The notes: generated by a model from the sequence alone, not told the origin. A DNA stretch of 64,000 bases from Rhizophagus irregularis (GCF_026210795.1 NC_089460.1:372001-436000); one strand, 5' to 3'; numbered from the stretch's first letter, positions 49,797 to 61,899 are shown. Program-made: numbers and translations.

Positions 49797-52700
49797 TCAA
49801 CAAACCGACCCAAGTATACTATGTACAGGGATAATACAATCCCTGCTAAGATCATAAAATTCTTTTTTCCATAGTTCTATATTGCACAAATTTTCATCGC
49901 CATTAATTGTGCAATGAAATCTAGTCTTGTGATTTTCTGCCGGAAGGTACCACTTTACAAATGCTAGGGAATGATTTACAGAACCTTCCGGAAAATGTAT
50001 AATATGTTCAAAATAAAATTGAACAATACCGGGATAAGTATCTTTAGTATTATCATGGAGAAATTGGGATAATATTTTGGCCGATGTGACGTGCCTTTTA
50101 GAATACATTGACCCAAAAACTTCGGATCCAATTTTTATCGTCATGTCCGTTCACTTTTGGTAATACTGGTATAGCAGGTAGCAGCATGGATATCTGATAG
50201 CGCTGCGAAATCTTTTCCATAGGCATTGCGGTAATATTCAACCAACAAATCTAATACTTCTTTTGAAAGGTTGGTGTCTATCCTTTTAGGATTAAGAAAA
50301 GTACCCGGAAAAGGTTCCGAACCTCGTTCCGGCCATTTCTTCCACGTTTCTAGACATTGATAAAAATTCCCGGTAATCTATTCCATTAATTTCATCATGA
50401 ATTACAAGACTGCCGGTAGTTTCTTTCGGTGTAATTAGTGTGATACAAGTCGATAAATGTTGATGGTCTTGGGCGTACGAAGAAAACTGATCGTTATAGA
50501 GTTGAATTGAATGGTTTTTAATAATTCGGTTCGATTCTTCTATTACTGCATGATACGATCCTATAAATATAGACTATTTAATAAATTGATTTAATTATAT
50601 TGATAAGTTCGGAAATCTGGAATTACCTAATAGACCGTTCATGCGTTCGTAACTGAAACACCAGAACGCGTATAATGGTCCATAGTCTAACGCACAACGG
50701 CAAATATGTAAGCATAAATGTAAATTCGGCGTAATTTTTTCTGCGCCGTAATTTTCTTCAATGAGCTTTGCCACTTTCTAGAAGATTTTTATGAGCTTCT
50801 TCTAACCCATTCGTTGTTATAGATCTGCATACAAGAATATTGCATGCACGGACAAAATTGGCGAGTATCAATTTATCCGATTCTTCGCAGATCCCATGTT
50901 ATGGAAGTGGCATAAATTAAGATAAAAGTCTTCCATTGATCAGCGGCGAACCTTGAAAAGCCTTCACCTGTAGCAATTTTGTAGGGAATTCTACCGATAT
51001 CTGCTGGAACTTTTATTGCATTTGCCCTTTTTTGCATTGTTTCTAAATCTTTTTGTGTCAATCGGCCCTCCTCGATCCACAGTCTGGCACGATCCACTTA
51101 GCAATACCCAAGAACAAACAACTGCATTGGATCCACTGTGAGAAATCGCATTGAATCAAAGTACGGAAGTCGATACATTTCTGACCACCGTACTAAAGTA
51201 TTATGGACGCGACTATTTCTAACATCTTTAGTATTGCAATTCAACCATTCTCGCGCATCCCTTCGAACCTGGTTGATATCTCTTTCGACAAACCATTCAT
51301 CAATATCATCAAATCCGCCAAAATTCGGTTGATTTCGATCATCATATTGAGCCTTTTTTAAGCATCTATGACAAGCCATCGCGAGAGATATGACCGCAGA
51401 GTTTTCTCGCGGCTGGAATATCACATGAGCAGCATATTACTGCGGCTCGAATAGATTTTCCGGTAGAAGCTTTTCGTATGTTTTCGATAGTTCAATCCCA
51501 TTCCATAACTCGATTAATTGATCGATGATGGGAGCTATATAATGGTTTAGTTGATGTAAACTAGGCTCATTTGGCTCCCGGAATTAAAGCCATTGTCAAA
51601 ATATTTGATGGCTTGAATCTTTCATTTCGAGGCAGGTTACATATTACACCATATAGAGCTCCTATACTATAAGTTGAATTATCGAATGGTTGGAACCAGT
51701 CGATATTTAACATGATGCCTAAGTGGCGGTCTGAGACATCTTTCCGGAAAAATGGTATATTTTGACGATGATCCTGAAAGGTTTTCCAGATCTTTCCGTC
51801 ATAAATATCATTCAAAAATTGAGAATCGTTACGGTCCGCCCATTTTCTACATAATTTCTCAAATCCTTTTCGATTATACATTAATTGTAATTGGTGTTTT
51901 AAACTAACAGTAGGGAACGTTAAAGAAGGTCGATAGATTGTTCCGTTAGTAACCGGAACTTTCTTAGCAAGTGTAGCATTGCACTTTTTTCTTTCGATTT
52001 GCCATCGGACGATCCGGAAAATCTACATGGTACAATGAATTGTTGGCTGGAACTTGGAAGTGTCGTTAGTTGATACTTCTGTTACATTATACAATTTGCA
52101 ACACTTTTCACACGATGCGAATTTGACAATATGAGCACAGACGCCAAGTTTTTTACGTGCCATATACAAAGATGTAGGAAAAGAATTGTAATGCGTATTT
52201 GCATCCAAAAGAAAACCAAAAGATATCTAAAAAATTTGACTAAAGAATCGGTAGTGACATCGGATAACTTATATCTCTCGATATAATAAGATCCATAAAA
52301 CAATCCAATGAAAGTCTTCAGTAAAATCAATGAAGGAGGCTTCTGGATCATCACCGTATGTATTTTCCGTGCGTCAAACCAGCCGGATGAAGATTCATTT
52401 GGTATTTCTTCGATAGGATCAAAGTCATTATCAACTTGATCGTTTTCTTCATCATCAGCATCACTAGTATCATCATCTGAAATACTTTGTTCAATAACAA
52501 CAATAGGGTATGATACATTCTTGGAATTTCCACTACCGATATGTTTTCGTTTATCTTTCGATTTGGCTTTTGATGATTTCGATTTTTTGGGAAGAAACGA
52601 ATAATTTTCCTCATCAACAATAGGTTCATGATGACCATCATCTGAATTATGTGATTCTATTTCCATTGGATCATTCAAGAGGTCTACCGATGCATCTTGG

Positions 52701-52921
52701 TTTAGGTCATCAGATGAAACTTGATTTAAATCTATAATTTCTTCAATAACTCCTCTTGGTCTAATATCCCTTTTTAAACTATGACTATTTTTTGTACGTG
52801 GATCAACCATGTTACCTTTACATTTATTGCAATGACACGGAACTTTATTTGATGTTTTCTGTTTAAAATTATAGGATTTCTTTACAAAGACAGCTTTTGT
52901 TCTTCGGTATTTTCTCGTCAT
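49797..52921 (-). pseudogene. Tnp2-like CACTA transposase, multiply frameshifted
   Basis: Recognisable from end to end. The N-terminal zinc-like CHCNKCKG is near 52,835. An acidic linker follows, then LYMARKKLGVCAHIVKF with CEKCCKLYNV, QLMYNRKGFEKLCRKWADRN (51,900-51,830), IYDGKIWKTFQDH, LGIMLNIDWFQPFDNSTYSI, GVICNLPRNERFKPSNIL, ACHRCLKKAQYDDRNQPNFG, TLVRWSEMYRLPYFDSMRFL and TGEGFSRFAADQWKTFILIY. The C-terminal part is GSEVFGSMYSKRHVTSAKIL to RDCIIPVHSILG (50,144-49,797). Shifts lie near 52,220, 52,040 and 51,980, stops near 51,567 and 51,470, and there are more in 50,150-50,870. It is non-functional in this copy. Confidence 0.85.
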
Positions 52922-53483
52922 TGTAAATAATAATATAAAAAAATTTTATTAAAAATGAATTTCCGGTTCTTCGATGAACGGATATATTAGTATGATTGAT
53001 AATTGACATTGTTGACCATATTAGGTTACTATCAATTTATTGTATTTATTGTATTTAAATCAATATAAGTTCCTTTATTTGAATCAAAAAAAAGCTTATA
53101 CTTCAATAGACTATTTCGTTATTTTCAATAGACTTATCGGCATGAAAAAAAAGGAAAAAAAAATTCAATCAAAAAAAGCTTATTTAATAGACTATTTCGT
53201 TACTTTCGACAGACCTATCGGTCCTCATACGACAAAAAAAAAATATATATAAAGACCCCTTTCTTCCCACGAACTGATTTTTTTTTTCTCTGCCATATCA
53301 TTATACTTTGATCTAAATCATTAAAAAAAAATCGTAATCATTACATTTAATCTAATTATAGGAAAAAAAAATATTATTAATAATCATAATATTTTAATTG
53401 TGGAAATAAATAAAGGTATAAAAGAACGTCTTTTACCTTATTGTATTGTTTTTTTTTTTATCCTTTAACAAATTTTGGTAAAA

Positions 53484-55094
53484 ATGCGTGGAAGAAGACC
53501 TTTCAAAATTAAGAAAATAAGCTTAAGACGCTTATCTACAACAAATTTAACCTCTTACAACCATCATCAAACAAACTCAATGTCACCACATCGTCGTCAC
53601 CGTTATCGTTCAAGAAGGAACAAGTCTAGACGTTCTTCTTATTCTAATTATTCAGATAGTCGTTCACCAAGTCAACAAAGAGGACGTTCGACTACAAGAC
53701 ATAATAGGACTAATTATTCAGATAGTCGTTCACCAAGTCAACAAGGAGGGTGTTCAACTACAAGATATAATAGGAATGATGGTATGGTTATAATATAATA
53801 ATTATGTTTTTTATTTTACATATTTTGAATATAATGTCATGATTTCAATTTACAGATATCGAAGCCCTAAGCAGAGCTATCACTGCACTTACGGAAGAAG
53901 TTCGGACCCTCAAGAAATCTCAAACAAGGAACGACCTACAAGCTGAATGGCCATCAACCCCTCGACAACACCAGTTCCAAGGAGTAGACAAAATACATCA
54001 CTCACGCCAGAACCAGAAACTGGATATCGTCGACGTGCTCGGGTTTTGCTTGAAGATATGGACGAAGATCAATATAAGTTGTTCCATGTGAGTATCAAGT
54101 AACTATTGGTTATTCAGCAAAATTTTTTAATCGATATTTTTTTATAAAATTAAGGATGAGGTCGTGCAGATACTTAGCGGTCTCGATGATTCATTGCAAT
54201 TGGATCATACCAAAAAATGGGTAGAAATTGCACCACACGTTTCAAAACACATCATGAAGGAGATCGCTAGAGTCTTGACCGGAAGGTTTCAATACAAAGA
54301 TATAGAATTGAAATGGGTCTTACAGAATCTACACCGCCATCGTAGAGAAAGCTGGATGGTTAGCCTTGATCCGGATAAGACTAGATTTGAAAAGAAGAGA
54401 AAAGGAACGAATTCTCGAAGAAAAGATGTAAGTACTGAAGACATCCGAAATATGAAATTAAAATCCTTGATCTTGTTCCTTTCTATCCTAATCACTAATA
54501 TCTGATTGCAATAGAAAAAAGAGCGACGTCAGAAAGGCATCGAGCATATGTTCAATATTAATGATGCCTCGCTTAAAGAATTTCAACCGTCATCATTATC
54601 TTGGGAAGAATTCAAGGAAGACTGTGAAACCATATTTAATGAAGGAGGATTCCACAGTGATGAAGTTTCTGAAACTGATGAAGAGCTCACCTTAAAAAAG
54701 AAATCGAAGATCATGTTCGTCCTAAGAATAAAATTGAAACGGATAAACATGTTCTTCATGTTTATGACAAGCCCTGGAGGTCACGTCGTGTAAGTATCAA
54801 ATAAAACAATTGTATAGTTATTGTATACATTTGCTTATTATCTCTTTTTCATTTTTATAGGGACGTAAATTACTTCGCTTGGCTGACCGAGTTGGTGAGA
54901 AAATAAGTCATGTAAAACTTTCACGACATCGTTGGTATGATGATAAAACGTGGATCGACGAGTCAAAACCGCCTGAAGGTGCCCCTGATTGGTCGATATC
55001 ACAGTCGTACGGATCCGACGTACAACCACAAGATGAGATCGATAATATCGATAATATTAATGATGAACCTAACGAACTTGATGAACAGGTTTAA
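53484..55094 (+). pseudogene. Second CACTA-element gene, five exons, unknown function
   Basis: I do not recognise this protein. Candidate exons: 53,484-53,781 (Arg/Ser-rich, NYSDSRSPSQQ twice), about 53,858-54,090 (helical ITALTEEVRTLKKSQ, then after one shift RRRARVLLEDMDEDQYKLFH), about 54,155-54,427 (DEVVQILSGLDDSLQLDHTK, VSKHIMKEIARVLTGRF), about 54,516-54,789 (EHMFNINDASLKEF; a shift near 54,695 leads to HVLHVYDKPWRSRR), and about 54,862-55,094 (GRKLLRLADRVGEKI, RHRWYDDKTWIDES, ending NELDEQV). Splice sites are standard GT-AG. In plant CACTA elements the second gene makes a subterminal-repeat binding protein, so a similar role is an inference from position only. Confidence 0.55.
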
Positions 55095-55717
55095 TTAATG
55101 CATTAATGCAATGTTAGATTTAAAAGAGCACGTATATTAATAATAATTTGTAGTTTATATTTTTATTACGCAAGAATGATTTGTAGTTTATTTCTATATA
55201 ACAACGATTAAATATAGCAAGCAAATGTATTACTGTAAAATTGATTAGTATATTGCTATATAATATATTGCAACGAATAGTAATAAATTGATTAAAACAA
55301 TTTGAAATATCGTGATTTCAATTACTGCCCGGCGTGTATTGTATCGTTTAACGATACTTTATGATAACCCAAATAAATACTTAAATATTATATAAATATA
55401 AGTAAAATATCAGAAATCCGATATTAACATAATATTTATCCGATTTGCACCTTATAGTTTATTAAAACTTCAAAAGATTCAGTTATTAATTTGGTAAATA
55501 TTGGGCGTTTATTTGTAAAATAACAGAAACCCGATTCTTCACCAATAGAAATCCAATACTTATGAAGTATTTATGCCCGGTTGTATCCAGAAATGCAACA
55601 AGAACCGACTCAATCGGGAATAAGTATCGGGATTGTATAATATATATATCTGTGAAGAATTAGTGAAGAATCGGGTACCTGAATTTTCTCTGATATGTTG
55701 TCATTCGACCAGTGAGT

Positions 55718-58700
55718 TGATCTAACGATGTTACGTTTCGCCTTAGAACGTATACGTCTTCCAGCTTCTGCTGTTAAGTTCATCCTTTCACTTTTTATGA
55801 AACGCACTAATCGCGTTTTCACTGCTCATGGATCTACGCCTGCCTATAGGGTTCGCATTGGCATTGACCAAGGCGAAGTTATTTCTCCTCTTTTATGGGT
55901 CATTTATATTGATCCCTTACTTACTATTCTGAAGAATGAGATGATGGACCCTTATGTTCTTTCTACACCGTCTTTAATTGATTCTCCAAGTCCTTCTCTT
56001 GATTTAAAGATTAATAATTTAGTATTTATGGATGACTCTACTCTTATTTCCTCGTCAAAAGCTGGCATGGAATTTATGTTATCCATTACTGAAGAATTTT
56101 ATCAGATCAATAACACTTCCGCCAATCATAACAAATATGTGTTAATTACTAATTCGTTGCCTTGACTTCGAATTCTGTTATATCCCCTATTACTTTTAAT
56201 TTGGATTTATCCTCTTTAAATAGTGTTCCTTCCATTGTTATTACCCCAATTTCCATGACAACTTCTTTTCGTTTTTTAGGTGTCTGGTTCAACATTAAAA
56301 GTTCCCGGGATTTTGTCAAAAAGCAACTCAAACGTGAATGCTGCTTATTCGCAGCGACTATTCGCCCTGCAAAGCTCTCTTCCAAACAAGTTGTGTATTT
56401 ACATAATGCCGTCCTTATACCGAAACTTGAATACCGGATGCAAGTTACTCACTTATCTGAATCTGATTGTCACCTAATAACGAGAAGTATACGATCTGTT
56501 GTAAAGCATAAAGCAAACTTTTCTCGTTCTTTACCTAATTCCATTTTATTTTTGTCTCATGCCTTGGGCTTGATTAATTTGTTTGCTCATCAACGACAAT
56601 GTCATATTACTAATTTATTTTTAATGGCTAATTCTTCTTCTTTTTTTATTCAATCTCTTTTTATTTATAGATTGAGTTTAATTCAATATAATTTTTTAAT
56701 TCCTATCTCTCCCCTTTTAATTAAAGATTGGTCTATATGGTCTTCTCTATTTTCTTTCAAGAAAGATTATATCGCATGCACTATTGCTCTCTTGTCTTCT
56801 ACTCCTTTTCGGTTGCTTCACACTCAATTATCGAAGCTTCCAGATTTGTCCTTGATAGATGGATGCGTTCCTTTATTTGAATGCACGCCAAAGTCAAAGC
56901 CTTTAAAGCCTATTTTCCCATCCTGCGTAAACGACAACTGTTTTATTTATCTCAGTTTGTTACTCCCCAAGGAACTCATTTAATTTCCTGGAAGGCTTAC
57001 TATGACAATTTGGTTGGACGACGTGGCCCTGGCCGTATCCCTTATTGGTACAAAGATATTCAACATGCTACCACTATTCCCGACTCCAATAATCGTTTGA
57101 TGGATCAGTTTAATTTTACGCCTACGATTGACTCTTCCTTTTATGATTTGACTCCTTGTTTATCTTCTCCTTCTACTACAAAAAATTGGATTGTCACGTT
57201 GGACGATTATGGTTCTCCCATTTTTGGCAAACAACTTTTAGTCCAAGCAAGTCGTGGTACTTGTTCTATTGTTCACTGGATTTCTCCTGATTGTGAATCT
57301 TCGTCTGGTGATCTTATTAGACTTTCTCCTTGCCCTGGTTGCGCTGCTCATACTCCTTTGCCTCCTTCCAAAAAACGGAATGCTGATTTAACCCTTTGTA
57401 CGCCTACGGTCTCTTTACAACATTCGCTTATTTTGCCCACTACCAATGAACGAATTAGACGTACTACCTCTGAAGTGACTTCACCTTTTACCTGGGCTGA
57501 TATAGAAGATGGGGTCCGTCTTTATTATAGTAGATTGGATTTTGATTCTGATTCTTCTTCTGCAGATACCACTATAGTCCCTAATACTCCTGTCACTATT
57601 GAATCCTCGGCTGCTGCTGTCTTTGCAAATTCCCCGCTAGTCGTTTCCTCGGATTCGCGCTACACCTTTTTCACTGATGGGTCTCTTATTAATTTAGGCA
57701 CTCCCGATGTCTCTATGGGTTAGTCTTGGATGCAAATAGTCCCTGATGCAGGTTTTCCTAACTCTATCGCCACTTATGCTCACGGCCTCATACGAGATAA
57801 TCCCTCTTCTTCTCGAACTGAGGCTGCTGCTATTTATGCAGTTTTAACTATTTCTCCACGCAACTCTGAAGTTACTATTTATACTGACTCGCAAACTGCC
57901 ATTGATGGTCTTCGAAGTTGTTTTTCCTCTATCTACTCAAATAGTCGTTTGTACTATAAAACTACAAACTTTGAACTTTGGGCTATTATCGAGCGAACCA
58001 TCCTCTCAAAAAATTTGACTGTCCTTCCCGTCAAAGTTAAAGCTCATTCTGGCAATTACTTAAACGATTTTGCTGACTCCTTGGCCAATACTGCTCATAC
58101 CGCGTCATCCAGTATTTTGATCTCTGGAATGGACCTGGCCTCTGCCCATGATTTTGTCTTAATTTATGACAATGATGTTGTTTGTGAATTTAATCCGCGA
58201 CACTTTTTAAAACAATATTATCAAACGCAGTTAATGCGCGATTTGTTAAACTTAACGCGATTTCACTTTATTTCTTTATTATCAACTAATATAGATTATA
58301 TTGTTGACTGGGAACTTACTTGGTTCACTTTAAATTTTAAGCCCTCTCATGATGCATCCTTTACTCCTGAGCACGCTTCAAGACACCTAACCTTTAAATT
58401 CAAACTTTTCTTGGATGATTTGCCTACACTGGAAAAGCTTAAACGGACCCGACCAGACTTATACATGGACGAATTAACTTGCCGTTCTTGTATCGACCGC
58501 ATGGAAGACCTGATGCACCTTTTTATGTGCAAAAGATGACGTCTGCCTATGCAGCAAATTCTCCAATCTTATCAAAATCATTTGATTTCCAAACTTCTGG
58601 AAGCGAGTAATTTGGTTGATACTGATCCTACTCCCTTTATAGCTAAACTTACTTCTCTTTCATGCTGGTCCTTTTCTTCTACAAATTGGTCCTCCTTCGC

Positions 58701-58863
58701 CCTTATCCGTGGTTGCTTACCCAAACTCTTCATTGACTTATTTGTTGATTTATCCATTCCAAGAACTTCTGCGATTAAAGTTATCGCTGCTATTCATAAC
58801 AATTTTGTCCAGAAATTCAGAAGACGAATCTGGAATCCGCGTTCTTATGAGAAAAGTAGATAG
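55718..58863 (+). pseudogene. LINE ORF2, 3' half: reverse transcriptase and RNase H
   Basis: It continues the polymerase after the transposon: GIDQGEVISPLLWVIYIDPL and NLVFMDDSTLIS (motif C, both Asp present). After a shift at 56,165 the thumb region follows (SFRFLGVWFN, LSSKQVVYLHNAVLIPKLEY). A shift near 56,900 leads to the frame 56,881-57,723, with YWYKDIQHATTIP and a Cys pair (CPGCAAH). RNase H shows FFTDGSL, RTEAAAIYAVL, IYTDSQTAIDGL and VKVKAHSGNYLNDFADSLA, so its acidic and His residues are kept. TAG at 57,721 and TGA at 58,537 break one frame; CRSC near 58,490 and a conserved tail (SFALIRGCLPKLFIDLFVDL) follow. Confidence 0.85.
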
Positions 58864-59325
58864 GAAAACGCGATGAACATTACCTATAAGTTGAAAACTA
58901 CTCCGAAGCCATCCAATCTGCCATTGTCGACGTACATACCTTACTCATCTTTACCACCTCCGACCCTACACGATTCACGTGACTCTGGAACCGATTGGTT
59001 GAAGAACTCGATGAAATATGGTTTGCCTTGGTTTAATCACTTTTCGGGTTTTATGGGTCGTCTAACGGTGCTACTTAATAACAGCTTTTGCAGGATGGAG
59101 TGTCGATTTTTATAGTAGGCGCGCTATTCGTTATTTTGTTAGCATAGTTGCTTCTACTTTGGTTGGAATATATCAAGGGGGAAGATCTGGGGAAATTTAG
59201 TGTAATGCGATTTTTCTTTTTTTAGATTAATTTTTTACTTTATTTTTTCTTAGGAGACTATATAGCTTTGTTTTTAGTTAGTTTTATTTTTATATTTTTC
59301 TTTTTATTTTTGTAAATTGTCAAAG

Positions 59326-59445
59326 TTCGAATAAATTTAATAAAGATAAAGGCTACTATGCCACGTTTGCCTGGTTTTTGACTAGTTCGAATTAATTCAA
59401 TAAAGATAAAGGCTACTATGTCACGTTTGCCTGGTTTTTGACTAG
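59326..59445. repeat. 60-bp direct duplication at the LINE 3' end
   Basis: Two 60-bp units (59,326-59,385 and 59,386-59,445) with AATAAAGATAAAGGCTACTA, CACGTTTGCC and TGGTTTTTGACTAG. Each includes the presumed target-site duplication. Confidence 0.9.
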
Positions 59446-59446
59446 T

Positions 59447-60220
59447 GTGCATGTGACTTGACATTTTATGAATAAGCCATTTTTTTATAAACTAAGATTA
59501 ATGTAAGTATGAAAGTTATAGAATAAGTGTATTTTAGCCTGCTTTACAAGTTTACTTAGTTAAAAAAAGCTGGGTTTAAACACTGTTTTTGACTTTATAT
59601 ATGAATGAATAATCTTTGCCGATCATATCCAAAAATGGATGACAAAAATGAAAAATTCAAATAAGTCAAAAACGGTGTTCAAAACCCCATGTTACGCACT
59701 AAGTAAACTTGCACAGCAGGCTAAAATACACATACTATATGTAACTGAAAAGTTTTATGTATTGGCACAAATCACGTGATTGAACACGGCTTTAGACGAC
59801 CTCCTTGTTTAGAGGTTGTCAAGCGTGTTGATCAACATGACATTTAATTTTATGAATAAGCCATTTTTTTATGAACTAAGATTAATGTAAGTATGAAAGT
59901 TATAGAATAAGTGTATTTTGGCCTGCTTTACAAGTTTACTTAGTGAAAAAAAACTGGTTTTAAACACTGTTTTTGACTTTACATATGAATGAATAATCTT
60001 TGCCGATCATATCCAAAAATGGATGACAAAAATGAAAAAATTCAAATAAGTCAAAAACGGTGTTCAAAACCCCATATTGTGCACTAAGTAAACTTGCACA
60101 GCAGGCTAAAATACACATATTATATGTAACTTGAAAGTTTAACGTATTGGCGAAAAAGTTTTATTTGTAAAAATAAATTTTTACAAGTCACGTGATCGAA
60201 CACGGCTTTAGACGACCCCT
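59447..60220. repeat. Tandem pair of foldback repeats, about 370 bp each
   Basis: Copy 1 (59,461-59,803) and copy 2 (59,840-60,220) share TATGAATAAGCCATTTTTTT and almost everything after it. Each unit is internally inverted: GTGTATTTTAGCCTGCTTTA near its left faces GCACAGCAGGCTAAAATACA near its right, with arms of about 70 bp. Outer ends carry TCACGTGAT(T/C)GAACACGGC. No ORF. Confidence 0.85.
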
Positions 60221-60334
60221 TTTTTTGGTGGTAGCCATTCCACAAAATTCCATTTTTGTAATTTTCAAAAATTTTTCGTCTTGGATTTTATGTAACATAA
60301 TTTCCAAAAAGTAAATTCCATAAATTTGGCCAGA

Positions 60335-60640
60335 ATTATGTTTAATTCAGCTTAACTTAACTTGGCTTGATTTTATTAAATTATTAACTTGACTCGAATC
60401 GATTTAATTTGATTGTAATTTTCAACTCGACTCAATTCAACTCAACTTGATCAACTCGCAAGTCAACTTGACTCATTTCAGAGTACTAACAGAAGGTGAC
60501 AATAGAAACAGATGGAAGATGCAGGCAGAAGATGATAGAGACGGACAGAAGATGATGATTGAAGCGGACAGAAGATAATGATCAAGGCAGACGGAAGATG
60601 ATGATAGAGACGGATGGAAAATAACAATAGAGACGGATGA
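60335..60640. repeat. CTCGACTC and GATAGAGACGG repeats, right block
   Basis: CAACTCGACTCAATTCAACT-like words (60,390-60,480), followed by AGAAGATGATAGAGACGGAC units (60,520-60,640). The order is the reverse of that in the left block at 43.9-44.2 kb. Confidence 0.7.
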
Positions 60641-61626
60641 AAGAAGATGATATGAAGAATGAACGAAAGACAATAGTAAGGAATGAACAAAGATAATAAT
60701 AAGACAGATAAAAAAAAATGAAAAATGAATAAAGAAGAACAAAAATGAATAAAAGAAAGGAACAATAAAGAACAAAAAATGACAAGAAGCAAAACCCATA
60801 ATAATAAAATGAAATGAAGATAGTAAAAAGCGAAATAATGTAATTATTAAACAAGAAAAATAAAAACAAAAGAATTATAATATACATATAATATACATAC
60901 CTTAACTGTTAATTGCAAAGAAGAACCAAAAGGCCCAAAAAGAATGAAATGAAATTAGTAAAAATAAGATGTAAAGAAAAATTAGAAAAATTGTAAAAGG
61001 TAAAGAAAATTGCAGACTAAAGAAAATATCGAAAGACGAAAAAAAATAGATTATCTAATAAACAAATTAATAAACATTATCGCTGATGATGATGTAGTAA
61101 ACACGTTAATCAAAATGTTTAAATTTATCATCAGGTTAAATCACTCGTATCATAATTATTATTTTTATCTAAATTGTTTTTTAAAATATAAATCGTTAGT
61201 AAATCCTTTTTTTTAATAAAATTAAAAAAAAAACTGCCAGAGGTGTTATATTTTTTTTTTACCTGTTTTACCCAAATAATCAGATCATAATACTGGTTAT
61301 ACTGGTTCAAAAACTAAATAAAGTACATGTGATATTAATCTAAAAATAACATATTCCTTTTTTATATCAACTCATGAGATAAGCTTATCGTAAATGGTAA
61401 GCAATATTACCTTTTATGTTATAGATAATTAACGCTAGTAGTTTTGTTCAGACTTCAGATTTTATTTTTTTTTAAGCTGGCGAGAACCGCGGAAGGAAAA
61501 ATAAATCATTTTTTTCAAAAATTATAAATTCACCGCTCATATCACGTGATATAAATAATTTACGTAATATTTTGATATTTGTATACTTACACTGATCAGT
61601 TTATTTTATTTCTTTTTTTTTAGTTA
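60641..61626. other. Purine-rich then AT-rich spacer
   Basis: A/G-rich sequence to about 61,060, open in all minus-strand frames by composition only, then ordinary AT-rich DNA. The last 120 bp before 61,627 may be the promoter of the micro-exon gene; CACGTGAT lies at 61,542. Confidence 0.45.
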
Positions 61627-61878
61627 ATGGCGTCACCTTTAGCTTCAGGATTAAGTACTGTAACAGGTAAGTTTTTTTTTTGCTTTTATTTTCTTTTCTT
61701 TTTGTCTCTTATTAACTTGTTCTTTTTTTTTAGGCACGGCTGTTTTTAATTCCATTTCGGTGAAAATTCAAGGTGAGTTTTAATTTCTTTTTTTTTTGTT
61801 TTCTTTTCATTCTTTCCCTTGTTCTTTTACTAAACTTTTTGTCTTTTTTAGATGTGTACCATTTGAGTGAAAATTCAA
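61627..61878 (+). CDS. Candidate micro-exon gene, unknown, 3' end not found
   Basis: Three very short exons fit together: 61,627-61,666 (MASPLASGLSTVT), 61,734-61,772 (GTAVFNSISVKIQ) and 61,852-61,878 (DVYHLSENS), ending at a good donor AGTAAGT. All junctions are phase 1 with canonical GTAAG/GTGAG donors and T-rich acceptors. I do not recognise the product. Exons 2 and 3 end in almost the same DNA (GTGAAAATTCAAG), as if one arose from the other. The next exon would have to lie beyond the T-rich minisatellite, and I could not find it. It may be a fragment of a repeated family. Confidence 0.4.
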
Positions 61879-61899
61879 GTAAGTCTCTTACGTCTCTTT

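Larger units (their letters stand above)
49277..55714. mobile_element. CACTA-type (CACTG-ended) DNA transposon, 6,438 bp
   Basis: The ends are inverted: CACTGGTCAAATGA at the left and CACTGGTCGAATGA (minus strand) at the right. AGT is duplicated at 49,274-49,276 and 55,715-55,717. Deleting the element and one AGT restores the LINE frame: SKAFDSV joins DLTMLRFALERI. It carries a Tnp2-like transposase on the minus strand and a second gene on the plus strand, transcribed away from each other. A hairpin lies near the left end, and GAAGAATCGG is repeated near both ends. Both genes carry frameshifts. Confidence 0.92.
44520..59431 (+). mobile_element. LINE (I/Tad-like) interrupted by a CACTA transposon
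   Basis: A non-LTR retrotransposon of about 8.5 kb once the nested 6.4-kb element is removed. Order: ORF1 with RRM-like and CCHC regions; ORF2 with apurinic-type endonuclease, reverse transcriptase, a Cys-rich segment and RNase H; then a 3' tail. This domain order fits the I and Tad groups. TGGTTTTTGACTAGT lies just before the 5' end (44,505-44,519) and again after the tail (59,432-59,446), a likely 15-bp target duplication. ORFs are broken by several frameshifts and stops, so the copy is dead. It is clearly less AT-rich than its flanks. Confidence 0.85.

Noticed and set aside
60473-60887. Three long minus-strand ORFs looking like membrane proteins
   Set aside because: They mirror a purine-rich repeat; hydrophobicity comes from composition, and there is no start context or homology.
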